The notes: generated by a model not told the origin, from the sequence alone. A stretch of 52,831 nucleotides of DNA from Polaribacter sp. (GCA_023254055.1 JALQYN010000033.1:1-52831); one strand, 5' to 3'; numbered from the stretch's first letter, positions 23,523 to 31,744 are shown. Numbers and translations are program-made.

Positions 23523-26500
23523 TTAGCCAACAATGTTTATGATCTTACCTGGCACAATAATTACTTTCTTTGGCTCTCGCCCTGCGAGTTGTGCAATTGT
23601 TTTTTCGTGTGCCATTACCGCTTTTTCGATTTCATCTTTTGATAAATCTAAAGATAAATCCATAGTAAAACGCATTTTACCATTGAATGAAACTGGATAG
23701 GTTTTAGAGCTTTCTACCAAATGCTTTTCTTCAAAAACAGGAAAATCTGTCGTGGCAATGCTTTTTGTATGTCCTAACAAACTCCACAATTCTTCTGCAA
23801 TATGCGGTGCATACGGCGACACTAAAATTGCCAACGGCTCTAAAATAGCGCGCTTGTTACATTTTAATGCGGTTAACTCATTTACTGCAATCATAAACGT
23901 AGAAACTGAGGTGTTGAAAGAGAAATTTTCAATATCTTCTTCTACTTTTTTAATGGTTTTATGCAAGGTTTTTAACTCATCTTTTGTTGGTGCTGCGTCA
24001 GAAACTTCAAAAATTTCTCCGTTAAAATACAACTTCCATAATTTTTTCAAGAAGGATGAAACTCCAGATATACCAGAAGTTTTCCAAGGTTTTGCTTGTT
24101 CTAAAGGGCCTAAAAACATCTCAAACAAACGCAAAGAGTCTGCGCCATATTCTTTACAAACCTCATCTGGATTTAATACATTTAGTTTTGATTTTGACAT
24201 TTTCTCAACCTCACGTCCGACCTTGTAAACTCCGTCTTCTAAAATGAATTCTGCATCAATGTAATCTTTTCCAAACTCTTTATCTTTCTTTAATTCTTCG
24301 ATATTTAATTCATCTGATGAATTTACATATTGCACTTTTACATGTAATTTACTGTATAAAAACTCAATTTTAAAATCATCTATATTTTCAGTAACTTCTT
24401 TATATAAATCTATTATTTTTTGATTAGATGTGTTTGGTGCATTCTCAAGTAATTTCTTCTTGAAGAGCTCTTGGTTATCAAAATCTTTTGAAACAAAAAT
24501 TTCCTTTTTTATATCATACGACAACCTTTTTGTACTTCCAATATATTTATCACCGTTAAAACAACGGATTTTATGAACTCTATAAACAAAAGCACTCGTC
24601 CCCAAAATCATTCCTTGGTTGATGAGTTTTTTTGCAAACTCATCTACAGGTACAATGCCTCTATCAAACAAGAATTTTTGCCAAAAACGCGCGTATAATA
24701 AATGTCCGGTTGCATGTTCAGAACCACCAATATATAAATCCACATCTTTCCAATAGTCTAACGCTTCTTTGCTTGCAAATTCACCTTCGTTATTAGAATC
24801 CATGTATCTATTAAAATACCAAGAACTTCCTGCCCAACCCGGCATGGTGTTTAATTCTAACGGGTATACCGTTTTGTTTTTCAACTTGTCATTAGAAACC
24901 ACTTTGTTTGCTCTAGTATCCCAAGCCCATTCAGTGGCGTTTCCTAACGGCGGTTTTCCGTCTTCGGTAGGCAAATACTTTTCTACTTCTGGCAACACAA
25001 TTGGCAAGTGTTTGGCATCAATCATTTGGGGCATTCCGTCTTTATAATACACCGGAAAAGGTTCTCCCCAATACCGTTGTCTGCTAAACACAGCATCTCG
25101 CAAACGGTAGTTTATTTTTCCGTAACCAGCGCCCATTTTTTCTAACTCGAAAATGGCAAGTTTTAATGCTTTTTTGTACGATAAGCCACTTAAGAAATCT
25201 GAGTTTGCAATTACAGTTCCTTCTTTATCCGTATGAGCAGCTTCAGAAATATCTACATTTTCAAAAATATTCGGAATCTCGATATCAAAATGTTTTGCAA
25301 AATCATAATCACGTTGATCTCCACAAGGAACCGCCATTACAGCACCTGTTCCGTAGTTTGCCAACACATAATCTCCAATCCAAATCGGAATTTGTTTTCC
25401 AGTAAACGGATGGATTGCGTAGGCACCTGTAAACACACCAGAAATGGTTTTTACATCTGCCATTCTATCGCGTTCCGAGCGTTTTGCAGTTGCTTGTACA
25501 TAGGCTTCAACTGCTGCTTTTTGAGCATCGGTTGTAATTTTAGCAACCAGCTCATGTTCTGGAGCTAAGGTCATAAATGAAACTCCAAAAATGGTATCAG
25601 GACGAGTTGTGAATACACTAATCCTATCCCTTAGTCCCTTTCCAGAGGAAAGGGAAACTGTTACATTAGCTTGTTTGTGGTTATTGTCACCTTTTTTTTC
25701 TTCTAATTTTGAAAGTAGAAATGCTTGATTACTTAATTCTGAATCTATTTTAGATAAAACTGCATCAATATCACCAATTACTTCTTCATTTTTAAATCTG
25801 ATCACTTTAAAACCAGATTTTTGTTCTAATTCTAAAGTTCTTGCTTCATCTTTTTCTAATTGATAATCATGAATTTTCCCGTCAACTTCAATAATTAATT
25901 TCTTTGATAGGCAAACAAAATCAACTATAAAATCATTAATTAAATGTTGTTGTCTAAATTTAGATTTTAATTTTTTTCCTTTTAAGTGTTTCCATAAAAT
26001 AGCTTCAGCTGGCGTTGGATTTGCTCTCATTTCTTTAGCTTTTTCAAGTAATAAATAAGAGTTGTTTCCTCCGGTCATATACCCAAGCGTTTTTTTAGAA
26101 TCCGATTTTTCTCCCTTTCCTTCAGAAAGGGCTGGGGATAGGACTTCAAAAGAAACCATGGCTCCAACAGATTTTCCAATCCAATTGGTTTGCGAATCTT
26201 TTAAGGGTTGTGGCCAATCTATTGTTGATAATCCATCTAGCAAACGTTGTGCATAGGCAGAAATTCGCATAGACCATTGTGTCATTTTTTTACGAACTAC
26301 TGGATGACCTCCACGTTCTGAAACACCGTTTACAATTTCATCATTTGCCAATACGGTTCCTAATGCAGGACACCAATTCACTTCTGTGTCTGACAAAAAT
26401 GTTAAACGATATTGTAATAAAATTTGTTCTTGTTCTGCTTTTGTAAATGCTTTCCATTCTTCCGCAGTAAATGATTTGATATTTTCATCACAAACTGCAT

Positions 26501-27017
26501 TCACGGTTGCGTTTCCATCTTTTTTGAAGATTTTAATCAACGTAGCAATATCTTCAGCTTTATCGCTGTCTTTATTATACCAAGAGTTGAACAATTGGAT
26601 AAAAATCCACTGAGTCCATTTGTAATATTCAGGATTAGAAGTTCGAACTTCTCGAGACCAATCGAAAGAAAAACCAATTCTGTCTAATTGTCTTCTGTAT
26701 GTTTTTATGTTTTCTTCAGTAGTTTTTGCAGGATGTTGCCCAGTTTGAATGGCGTATTGTTCTGCTGGCAAACCAAAAGAATCATAGCCTTGCGGATGCA
26801 ATACATTAAATCCTTTATGCCTTTTATATCTAGCATAAATATCTGATGCAATATACCCTAACGGATGCCCAACATGCAATCCAGCTCCAGATGGATATGG
26901 AAACATATCCAATACATAATATTTAGGTTTTTCTGATTCATTACTGGCTTTAAAAGTCTGGTTTTTATTCCAGAAATCTTGCCATTTCTTTTCGATTTCT
27001 ATATGGTTGTATTGCAT
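23523..27017 (-). CDS. leuS: Leucyl-tRNA synthetase carrying an in-frame DUF559 insertion
   Basis: LeuRS of 1164 residues, about 220 longer than usual for the group. Normal parts are all present: HIGH motif HVGH (48-51), editing-domain motifs TTRPDT and YGTGAVMAVP, GSEHATGHL, and KMSKS (939-943) followed by the anticodon and C-terminal domains. Two extra segments explain the length: a 174-codon mobile-element-like DUF559 domain at about residues 293-466, and an expanded region at about 811-890 before KMSKS. The frame is unbroken throughout, so the enzyme is probably functional, and it is presumably the essential single copy. The ATG at 27017 is preferred to a TTG at 27044, which falls in the -7 promoter element. 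Confidence 0.93.
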   Translation of the reverse strand: MQYNHIEIEKKWQDFWNKNQTFKASNESEKPKYYVLDMFPYPSGAGLHVGHPLGYIASDIYARYKRHKGFNVLHPQGYDSFGLPAEQYAIQTGQHPAKTTEENIKTYRRQLDRIGFSFDWSREVRTSNPEYYKWTQWIFIQLFNSWYNKDSDKAEDIATLIKIFKKDGNATVNAVCDENIKSFTAEEWKAFTKAEQEQILLQYRLTFLSDTEVNWCPALGTVLANDEIVNGVSERGGHPVVRKKMTQWSMRISAYAQRLLDGLSTIDWPQPLKDSQTNWIGKSVGAMVSFEVLSPALSEGKGEKSDSKKTLGYMTGGNNSYLLLEKAKEMRANPTPAEAILWKHLKGKKLKSKFRQQHLINDFIVDFVCLSKKLIIEVDGKIHDYQLEKDEARTLELEQKSGFKVIRFKNEEVIGDIDAVLSKIDSELSNQAFLLSKLEEKKGDNNHKQANVTVSLSSGKGLRDRISVFTTRPDTIFGVSFMTLAPEHELVAKITTDAQKAAVEAYVQATAKRSERDRMADVKTISGVFTGAYAIHPFTGKQIPIWIGDYVLANYGTGAVMAVPCGDQRDYDFAKHFDIEIPNIFENVDISEAAHTDKEGTVIANSDFLSGLSYKKALKLAIFELEKMGAGYGKINYRLRDAVFSRQRYWGEPFPVYYKDGMPQMIDAKHLPIVLPEVEKYLPTEDGKPPLGNATEWAWDTRANKVVSNDKLKNKTVYPLELNTMPGWAGSSWYFNRYMDSNNEGEFASKEALDYWKDVDLYIGGSEHATGHLLYARFWQKFLFDRGIVPVDEFAKKLINQGMILGTSAFVYRVHKIRCFNGDKYIGSTKRLSYDIKKEIFVSKDFDNQELFKKKLLENAPNTSNQKIIDLYKEVTENIDDFKIEFLYSKLHVKVQYVNSSDELNIEELKKDKEFGKDYIDAEFILEDGVYKVGREVEKMSKSKLNVLNPDEVCKEYGADSLRLFEMFLGPLEQAKPWKTSGISGVSSFLKKLWKLYFNGEIFEVSDAAPTKDELKTLHKTIKKVEEDIENFSFNTSVSTFMIAVNELTALKCNKRAILEPLAILVSPYAPHIAEELWSLLGHTKSIATTDFPVFEEKHLVESSKTYPVSFNGKMRFTMDLSLDLSKDEIEKAVMAHEKTIAQLAGREPKKVIIVPGKIINIVG
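24350..24587 (-). other. Expanded segment of the LeuRS leucine-specific region, GIY-YIG-like
   Basis: In related enzymes the stretch between SAFVYRV and the conserved VNSSDEL segment is short. Here it is about 65 residues longer. It contains VYR, exactly 11 residues, then YIGST, the spacing of GIY-YIG nucleases, and a later NIDDFKIEFLY that resembles the end of that domain. The usual catalytic Arg is not in place. No inverted repeats are seen at its edges. Confidence 0.4.
25622..25654. repeat. Terminal inverted repeat of the leuS element, 3' end
   Basis: 33 bp on the plus strand: TCCTATCCC, a short spacer, then the hairpin CCCTTTCC-AGA-GGAAAGGG. It pairs with 26113-26143. Confidence 0.8.
26113..26143. 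repeat. Terminal inverted repeat of the leuS element, 5' end
   Basis: 31 bp on the plus strand: the hairpin CCCTTTCC-TTCA-GAAAGGG, a short spacer, then GGGATAGGA. It is the imperfect reverse complement of 25622-25654. Confidence 0.8.
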
Positions 27018-27041
27018 GTTAATGTCTACTTTTAGAAGCGC

Positions 27042-27049
27042 CAAAGTTA
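27042..27049 (-). promoter_or_regulatory. Probable -7 element (TAACTTTG) for leuS
   Basis: The minus strand reads TAACTTTG, 24 bp upstream of the ATG at 27017. This argues against the earlier TTG start. Confidence 0.5.
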
Positions 27050-27137
27050 CAGCTTATTACTAAAAGATTAAAGGATTTTAATTGTGAAATAAAATCAATA
27101 AAAATGTTCGTTATTTGCAGTGCAAATTTTTACCATT

Positions 27138-28040
27138 TTGAAAAACAATATTTTAAAAGCTCATTTGGCTTTATTGGGTGCCAATTTAATTTATGGTGCT
27201 AATTATATCATTGCAAAAGGCATTATGCCGAATAAAATAGGTCCATCTGCATTTATTTTTTTACGCATTGTTGGAGCCGGAATTTTATTTTGGATCATCA
27301 AATCTTTTATCAAAGAGAAAATCAATAAGAAAGATTTTCCACTTTTAATTTTATGTGGTTTATTAGGAGTTGCATCCAATCAATTATTGTTTTTTCATGG
27401 ATTAAACTTAACCTCGCCAATAGATGCTTCTATTATTATTACGGCGATTCCGATTGTAGTGTTAATTTTTAGTGCAATTCTTTTAAAAGAAAGAATAACA
27501 CCCAATAAAATTATAGGAATTGCTATTGGTGGTATTGGCGCATTTTTATTGGTTTGGTATGGAAACAAAACCGAAGGCACAAGTTCTCTTTTAGGAAATG
27601 TTTTGGTATTTTTAAATACTTGTTCTTATGGTTTGTATTTGGTATTGGTAAAGCCATTGATGAAAAAATACAATTCGTTAACAGTGATTAGCTGGGTGTT
27701 TTTATTTGGTTTTTTATGTATGTTACCCTTTGGAATTCCAGATATTTTACAAACAAATTTTGCTGCATTTACAGCAGAAACCTATGCAACCATCGCTTTT
27801 GTAGTCATCGGGACTACCTTCTTGGCCTATCTTTTTAATATCTATGCTTTGAATTATGTTTCACCTTCTGTAAACGGAAGTTATGTGTATTTACAACCTG
27901 CCATTAGTTTTATAATGGTGAGTGTGTATGCATATGCTTTTGGTCAAACAGCATATGCTCAAGACATCAATCCCATAAAAATTACAAGTTGTTTTCTCGT
28001 TATTTTTGGAGTCTATTTGATTAGTAAAAAATCAAAATAA
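27138..28040 (+). CDS. EamA/DMT-family transporter
   Basis: About 300 residues with ten predicted helices in two EamA repeats. The first starts AHLALLGANLIYGANYIIAKG; the second includes SYGLYLVLVKPLM and the late motif NYVSPSVNGSYVYLQPAISF. Drug/metabolite transporters of this type export amino acids or other small metabolites, and the substrate cannot be told. No ATG precedes the first helix: the candidates are TTG at 27138 and GTG at 27120, and the frame is closed upstream at 27099. TTG at 27138 is preferred because KNNILKAHLALLGAN matches family N-termini. Confidence 0.8.
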   Translation: MKNNILKAHLALLGANLIYGANYIIAKGIMPNKIGPSAFIFLRIVGAGILFWIIKSFIKEKINKKDFPLLILCGLLGVASNQLLFFHGLNLTSPIDASIIITAIPIVVLIFSAILLKERITPNKIIGIAIGGIGAFLLVWYGNKTEGTSSLLGNVLVFLNTCSYGLYLVLVKPLMKKYNSLTVISWVFLFGFLCMLPFGIPDILQTNFAAFTAETYATIAFVVIGTTFLAYLFNIYALNYVSPSVNGSYVYLQPAISFIMVSVYAYAFGQTAYAQDINPIKITSCFLVIFGVYLISKKSK

Positions 28041-28050
28041 AAGGCATAAA

Positions 28051-28080
28051 AAAATCCGAAAACAATGTTTTCGGATTTTT
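28051..28080. terminator. Bidirectional terminator between the EamA and DUF2911 genes
   Basis: The 13-bp arms AAAATCCGAAAAC and GTTTTCGGATTTT enclose an AAT loop, with T-runs possible on both strands. Confidence 0.88.
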
Positions 28081-28100
28081 AAATATGTTTTATTACTACT

Positions 28101-28625
28101 CTATTTTACTGGAACAGTAACTACAGTATTTGCCCATCCAATATGCATATCTCCTGTTTTTGAGAACATAATTGCCAATGCCTCAACAGTATTTTTATTC
28201 GTTGAAGTTTTTGCTGTTACTCTAGCTACATCTTTACTTTCTTTATACGAAAAAGCACCCCATACGTTGATATCTTTGTTTAAGATAATTGTCCATTCTG
28301 AATTTCCAGGAATTGCAAACATGGTATAGGTTCCAGCTTTTACAGATTTTCCTCCAAAAGTTACGTCTTTATAAAAAGTAATTTCTGTAGCTTCATTAGC
28401 TCCTAATCTCCAAACTTTACCAGCAGGTGCCAGTTTTGCCAAGTCTCTACCTTTTAATTGTGGTCTCCCATAAATTACTTTTGCGATTGTGCCTTCAGCT
28501 TTTGTAGTATACATAGCAATGTCAGCAGGACTCTTATCTAATCCTTTAAATTTCTGCGCTGTAGTCTCGTTAGAAAATAAAACTGCAACAAAAAATAATG
28601 CGGTTATAAATATACTTTTTTTCAT
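28101..28625 (-). CDS. Secreted DUF2911 protein, copy 1
   Basis: A 174-residue protein with a signal peptide (1-23, ending TTAQ). The DUF2911 core has VIYGRPQLKGRDLAKLAP, GKVWRLGANEATEITFYKDV and FGGKSVKAGTYTMFAIP. DUF2911 proteins are common in Bacteroidota and have no established function. It lies 6 bp downstream of a close paralogue, so the two form a tandem pair and probably share a transcript ending at 28051-28080. Confidence 0.85.
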   Translation of the reverse strand: MKKSIFITALFFVAVLFSNETTAQKFKGLDKSPADIAMYTTKAEGTIAKVIYGRPQLKGRDLAKLAPAGKVWRLGANEATEITFYKDVTFGGKSVKAGTYTMFAIPGNSEWTIILNKDINVWGAFSYKESKDVARVTAKTSTNKNTVEALAIMFSKTGDMHIGWANTVVTVPVK

Positions 28626-28631
28626 TTTCTC

Positions 28632-29162
28632 TTATTTAATGGTTACACTTACTATTGTATCTCCCCACCCCATGTGTAGGTTCATATTGTCATCAAAAAT
28701 CATTGAAAAAGCTTCTATAGTATCATCACTTTTAGATACTTTTCCTTTAACCCTAACAACATCCTCATCTTGTTTATAAAAATAAGCTCCCCAAACATTT
28801 CTTGCGGTACTTAAAATTACGGTCCACTCTCCTTCATTAGGAATTGTAAATAATGAATACCTACCCGCTTTGACCTTTTCTCCTCCAAAAACAACATCTT
28901 TATAAAATGTAATTTCTGCAGCTTCGTTTGCTCCTGTTCTCCAGATTTTACCTGCTGGTGCTAATTTTGCTAAATCTCTTCCTTTTAATTGTGGTCTGCT
29001 ATATACAACTTTAACTATTTTGTCTGATATTTTATAACTAGACGGAAATGAAGCAGCATCCATTGGGCTTTTATCTAGAGGCTCAAACTTTTGTGCAATT
29101 ATTTCGTTTGAAAATAATACTGTCATTGCAAACAATGCAATTATTAAACTATTTTTTTTCAT
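28632..29162 (-). CDS. Secreted DUF2911 protein, copy 2
   Basis: A 176-residue protein with a signal peptide (MKKNSLIIALFAMTVLFSNEIIAQ region) and the same DUF2911 core: VVYSRPQLKGRDLAKLAPAG, IWRTGANEAAEITFYKDV and FGGEKVKAGRYSLFTIP. It is a clear paralogue of the next gene. The ATG at 29162 is chosen, since an upstream start at 29201 would fall in the TATTTTTG promoter element at 29199-29206 and mask the signal peptide. Confidence 0.85.
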   Translation of the reverse strand: MKKNSLIIALFAMTVLFSNEIIAQKFEPLDKSPMDAASFPSSYKISDKIVKVVYSRPQLKGRDLAKLAPAGKIWRTGANEAAEITFYKDVVFGGEKVKAGRYSLFTIPNEGEWTVILSTARNVWGAYFYKQDEDVVRVKGKVSKSDDTIEAFSMIFDDNMNLHMGWGDTIVSVTIK

Positions 29163-29198
29163 AATATTCTTATTTTGATTAATCTTTATGTCTGTCTT

Positions 29199-29206
29199 CA
29201 AAAATA
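29199..29206 (-). promoter_or_regulatory. Probable -7 element (TATTTTTG) for the DUF2911 pair
   Basis: The minus strand matches TAnnTTTG, 36 bp upstream of the start at 29162. Confidence 0.42.
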
Positions 29207-29252
29207 CATTTCCTTACAATAGTAAGTTATTAATTTTATGTTAAAGAAAGGA

Positions 29253-29372
29253 TTACGCACATCCACAATTCGTGTCACACCCTTTTTTATTCTTCTTTGA
29301 TTTAAAAAAGAACTTTTTTAACAAAAAGCTTATAGCTAAAATTAAAATGATATATGCGGCTATTTCTTGCAT
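29253..29372 (-). CDS. FeoB-associated Cys-rich membrane protein, 39 residues
   Basis: The small frame encodes MQEIAAYIILILAISFLLKK, a lysine-rich stretch and a C-terminal CDTNCGCA tail. One membrane helix followed by clustered cysteines is the hallmark of the FeoB-associated Cys-rich membrane protein family. Its ATG overlaps the feoB stop by one base (TGATG arrangement), so it is translationally coupled to feoB. The cysteines may pass or sense Fe(II) at the exit side of FeoB; that role is inferred. Confidence 0.85.
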   Translation of the reverse strand: MQEIAAYIILILAISFLLKKFFFKSKKNKKGCDTNCGCA

Positions 29373-31486
29373 CAACTAAATATTATAAATGTTATAAATG
29401 ATGCAACATAAGCTAAAATTCCCATCCCGATTAATTGAGCCATAGGCCATCTCCAAGATTTTGTTTCTCTTTTAACGATTGCTAATGTACCCATACATTG
29501 CATTGCAAATGCATAAAAAATTAACAATGACATTCCGACGGCTAAGTTGAATCTTTTTTCTCCTGTTTCTGGATTAATCTCAGCCCGCATTCGTTGTTTA
29601 ATAGTGCTTGTGTTTTCATCATCGCTTTCTACACTATAAATAGTTGCTAAGGTTCCAACAAAAACTTCTCTAGCGGCAAAAGAACTAATTAACGCAATTC
29701 CTATTTTCCAATCGTATCCTAAAGGTTTTATGGCTGGTTCTATGGCTTTACCCATAATTCCAATATACGATTTTTCTAATTTGGATGATGCTATTTTACG
29801 CTGAACTTCTGTTGCAGATAAATTACTATTTTCTATGTTATTCGTAACTTCATCTGCCACAGATTCAAAAGAATCTGGACCATTAGAGGCCAAAAACCAC
29901 AAGACAATTGAAATGGCTAAAATTATTTTACCTGCTCCAAAAACAAATGCTTTTGTTTTTTCAATCACATCAAAAACAACATTTTTTATTGATGGCAATT
30001 TATAATTTGGCATTTCTGCAACAAAAAATGAGGTGCTTTTTACTTTTAGTAATTTATGGAGCATAAATGCAGAAACAATTGCAATTGCAAATCCTAAAAC
30101 ATACAAGCATAGCAACGTAAATCCTTGTAGACTAAAATATCCAAAGAGTTTTTTATCAGGAATTACCAATGATATTAAAATTGCATACACGGGTAATCTT
30201 GCAGAGCAGGTTGTAAAGGGTGTTACTAAAATGGTAATCAAACGTTCTTTCCAACCCGAAATAGTTCTTGTAGCCATAACAGCCGGAATAGCACAGGCTG
30301 TACCTGAAATTAATGGAATAACACTTTTTCCGCTCATTCCGTATCTGCGCATAATTTTATCCATTAAAAAGACCACACGACTCATATAACCGGTTTCTTC
30401 CAAAATGGCTACAAATAAAAATAAAATGGCTATTTGTGGAATAAAAATAACCACTCCTCCAATACCAGGAATAATTCCGTCTGTTATTAAATCTCTTAAA
30501 ACTCCAGAATTCATTTGTTTGGTAACAAACTCACTTAAATTTGCAAACTGCGCATCAATAAAATCCATTGGAACAGTAGACCAATCAAAAATAGATTGAA
30601 AAATCAATAATAATACGCCAAAGAAAATTACATATCCAAAAATTTTATGTGTGAAAACTTTATCTAATTTTCCTCGTAAATCTTTGGCTTTTGTTCGATC
30701 TATTTTATATGTTCTTTTTAAAATTTCGTTGATTTGTTGGTATCGATAAATGGTTTCTTTGTGCTGATACCTTTTTACCATAGAAACATCTTGAGTAAAC
30801 TCTAAGAGTTTTATTTTTTCTTCATCAGTAATTGATTCTGGAAAATTATTTTGGGTAATCATTAACCATAATTCATATAAAGTATGATTTGGACTTACCG
30901 CTTTTAATTGCTTAAAGTAATCTCCATCAATTTTATGGTTGATTGAACACAAAGGATAAGTAATAGAAACTTTTGCGCAATTTGCAATTTTCTCTTTTAC
31001 TGCTTCAATACCAATATTTTTTCTAGCACTTATCAAAACAACTTCTGTTTGAAGCTCTTTTTGTAAAGTTTCAACATCCAATGAAATTCCTTTTCTATCC
31101 ATTTGGTCTGACATGTTGATTGCCAAAATAATCGGAATTTCTAAATCTTTTACTTGAGAAAATAAAAAAAGATTTCGTTTTAAATTTTCGATATCAGCAA
31201 CTACAACAATGACATCTGGAAAGTCTTTATCTGTTGTGTTTAATAAAGAAGTAAGCACAATACTTTCGTCAACAGAAGTGGGGTTGATACTATATGTTCC
31301 TGGTAAATCTGTAATGATTGCTGTTTGGTTAATAGATAACCTACATGTACCTTGTTTTTTATCTACCGTTACTCCAGGGTAATTTCCTACCTTTTGAGTT
31401 AACCCAGTAAGTTGATTAAAAAGTGATGTTTTACCGGTATTCGGGTTGCCAATTAAAGCTACTTTTATGGGTTTGTGAATCTCCAT
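29372..31486 (-). CDS. feoB: Ferrous iron transporter FeoB
   Basis: Inner-membrane Fe(II) transporter of 704 residues. The cytosolic G domain has G1 GNPNTGKTSLF (13-23), the G2/switch region NYPGVTVDKKQG, G3 DLPGTYS and G4 NMSD. A helical guanine-dissociation-inhibitor-like segment follows, then the FeoB gate and C-terminal membrane domains (GYMSRVVFLMDKIMRRYGMSGKSVIPLISG and ITILVTPFTTCSARLPVY). It follows feoA by 4 bp and is coupled to the small Cys-rich gene, so Fe(II) uptake is encoded as one operon. Confidence 0.96.
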   Translation of the reverse strand: MEIHKPIKVALIGNPNTGKTSLFNQLTGLTQKVGNYPGVTVDKKQGTCRLSINQTAIITDLPGTYSINPTSVDESIVLTSLLNTTDKDFPDVIVVVADIENLKRNLFLFSQVKDLEIPIILAINMSDQMDRKGISLDVETLQKELQTEVVLISARKNIGIEAVKEKIANCAKVSITYPLCSINHKIDGDYFKQLKAVSPNHTLYELWLMITQNNFPESITDEEKIKLLEFTQDVSMVKRYQHKETIYRYQQINEILKRTYKIDRTKAKDLRGKLDKVFTHKIFGYVIFFGVLLLIFQSIFDWSTVPMDFIDAQFANLSEFVTKQMNSGVLRDLITDGIIPGIGGVVIFIPQIAILFLFVAILEETGYMSRVVFLMDKIMRRYGMSGKSVIPLISGTACAIPAVMATRTISGWKERLITILVTPFTTCSARLPVYAILISLVIPDKKLFGYFSLQGFTLLCLYVLGFAIAIVSAFMLHKLLKVKSTSFFVAEMPNYKLPSIKNVVFDVIEKTKAFVFGAGKIILAISIVLWFLASNGPDSFESVADEVTNNIENSNLSATEVQRKIASSKLEKSYIGIMGKAIEPAIKPLGYDWKIGIALISSFAAREVFVGTLATIYSVESDDENTSTIKQRMRAEINPETGEKRFNLAVGMSLLIFYAFAMQCMGTLAIVKRETKSWRWPMAQLIGMGILAYVASFITFIIFS

Positions 31487-31490
31487 TAAG

Positions 31491-31715
31491 TTAGCTTTTG
31501 ATAATTTTGATTTGGGCTGCCATTTCTTTTCTAATGGCTAAATGACTACCATTTACACAAATATATAATGGGTCTTGTAAAGGGGCAACTTGTAATAACT
31601 CAACCTCAACTCCTGGTAAACATCCCATTTCCAATAATTTAAGTGGAATAACGTCTAACGATTCCTCAGAAATAATTCCGATTTCTCCCTTAACTAAAGT
31701 TGCAATTGTATTCAA
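31491..31715 (-). CDS. feoA: Ferrous iron transport accessory protein FeoA
   Basis: SH3-like protein of 74 residues, with LLEMGCLPGVEVELLQVAPL and DPLYICVNGSHLAIRKEMAAQI, the typical FeoA core. The only usable start is TTG at 31715, since an in-frame stop occurs three codons upstream and no ATG precedes the conserved part. A TATCTTTG element at 31737-31744 (minus) would start a transcript close to that TTG. It is the first gene of the feoA-feoB-small Cys-rich operon. Confidence 0.9.
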   Translation of the reverse strand: MNTIATLVKGEIGIISEESLDVIPLKLLEMGCLPGVEVELLQVAPLQDPLYICVNGSHLAIRKEMAAQIKIIKS

Positions 31716-31736
31716 GAATCCTTATTTTTAAGACAA

Positions 31737-31744
31737 CAAAGATA
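31737..31744 (-). promoter_or_regulatory. Probable -7 element (TATCTTTG) for the feo operon
   Basis: The minus strand reads TATCTTTG, 22 bp upstream of the TTG start. I see no clear Fur box over it. Confidence 0.5.

Larger units (their letters stand above)
25622..26143 (-). mobile_element. 522-bp in-frame element with inverted ends and a DUF559 endonuclease-like domain
   Basis: The ends TCCTATCCC and GGGATAGGA are perfect 9-bp inverted repeats, extended by subterminal palindromes (CCCTTTC/GGAAAGGG type) to imperfect 31- and 33-bp terminal repeats. The length is exactly 174 codons. The encoded domain has the DUF559 hallmarks AKEMRANPTPAEAILWKHL, FRQQH, a central DFIVDFVC and IIEVDGKIH with the PD-(D/E)XK-type acidic residues, and GFKVIRFKNEEV. 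The insertion site is the loop of a beta-hairpin just before TTRPDT in the editing domain. No intein splice residues (N-terminal Cys/Ser, C-terminal His-Asn) are visible. Confidence 0.85.

Noticed and set aside
24464-24482. AAGAGCTCTT palindrome inside the LeuRS extra segment
   Set aside because: It is a short single palindrome within coding sequence, not at a boundary; probably chance.
25622-26143. The leuS insert as an intein
   Set aside because: No N-terminal Cys/Ser with splicing blocks and no C-terminal His-Asn; the ends are palindromic DNA rather than splice motifs.
27120-27137. GTG at 27120 as the EamA start
   Set aside because: The TTG at 27138 matches family N-termini better, but this cannot be settled from sequence.
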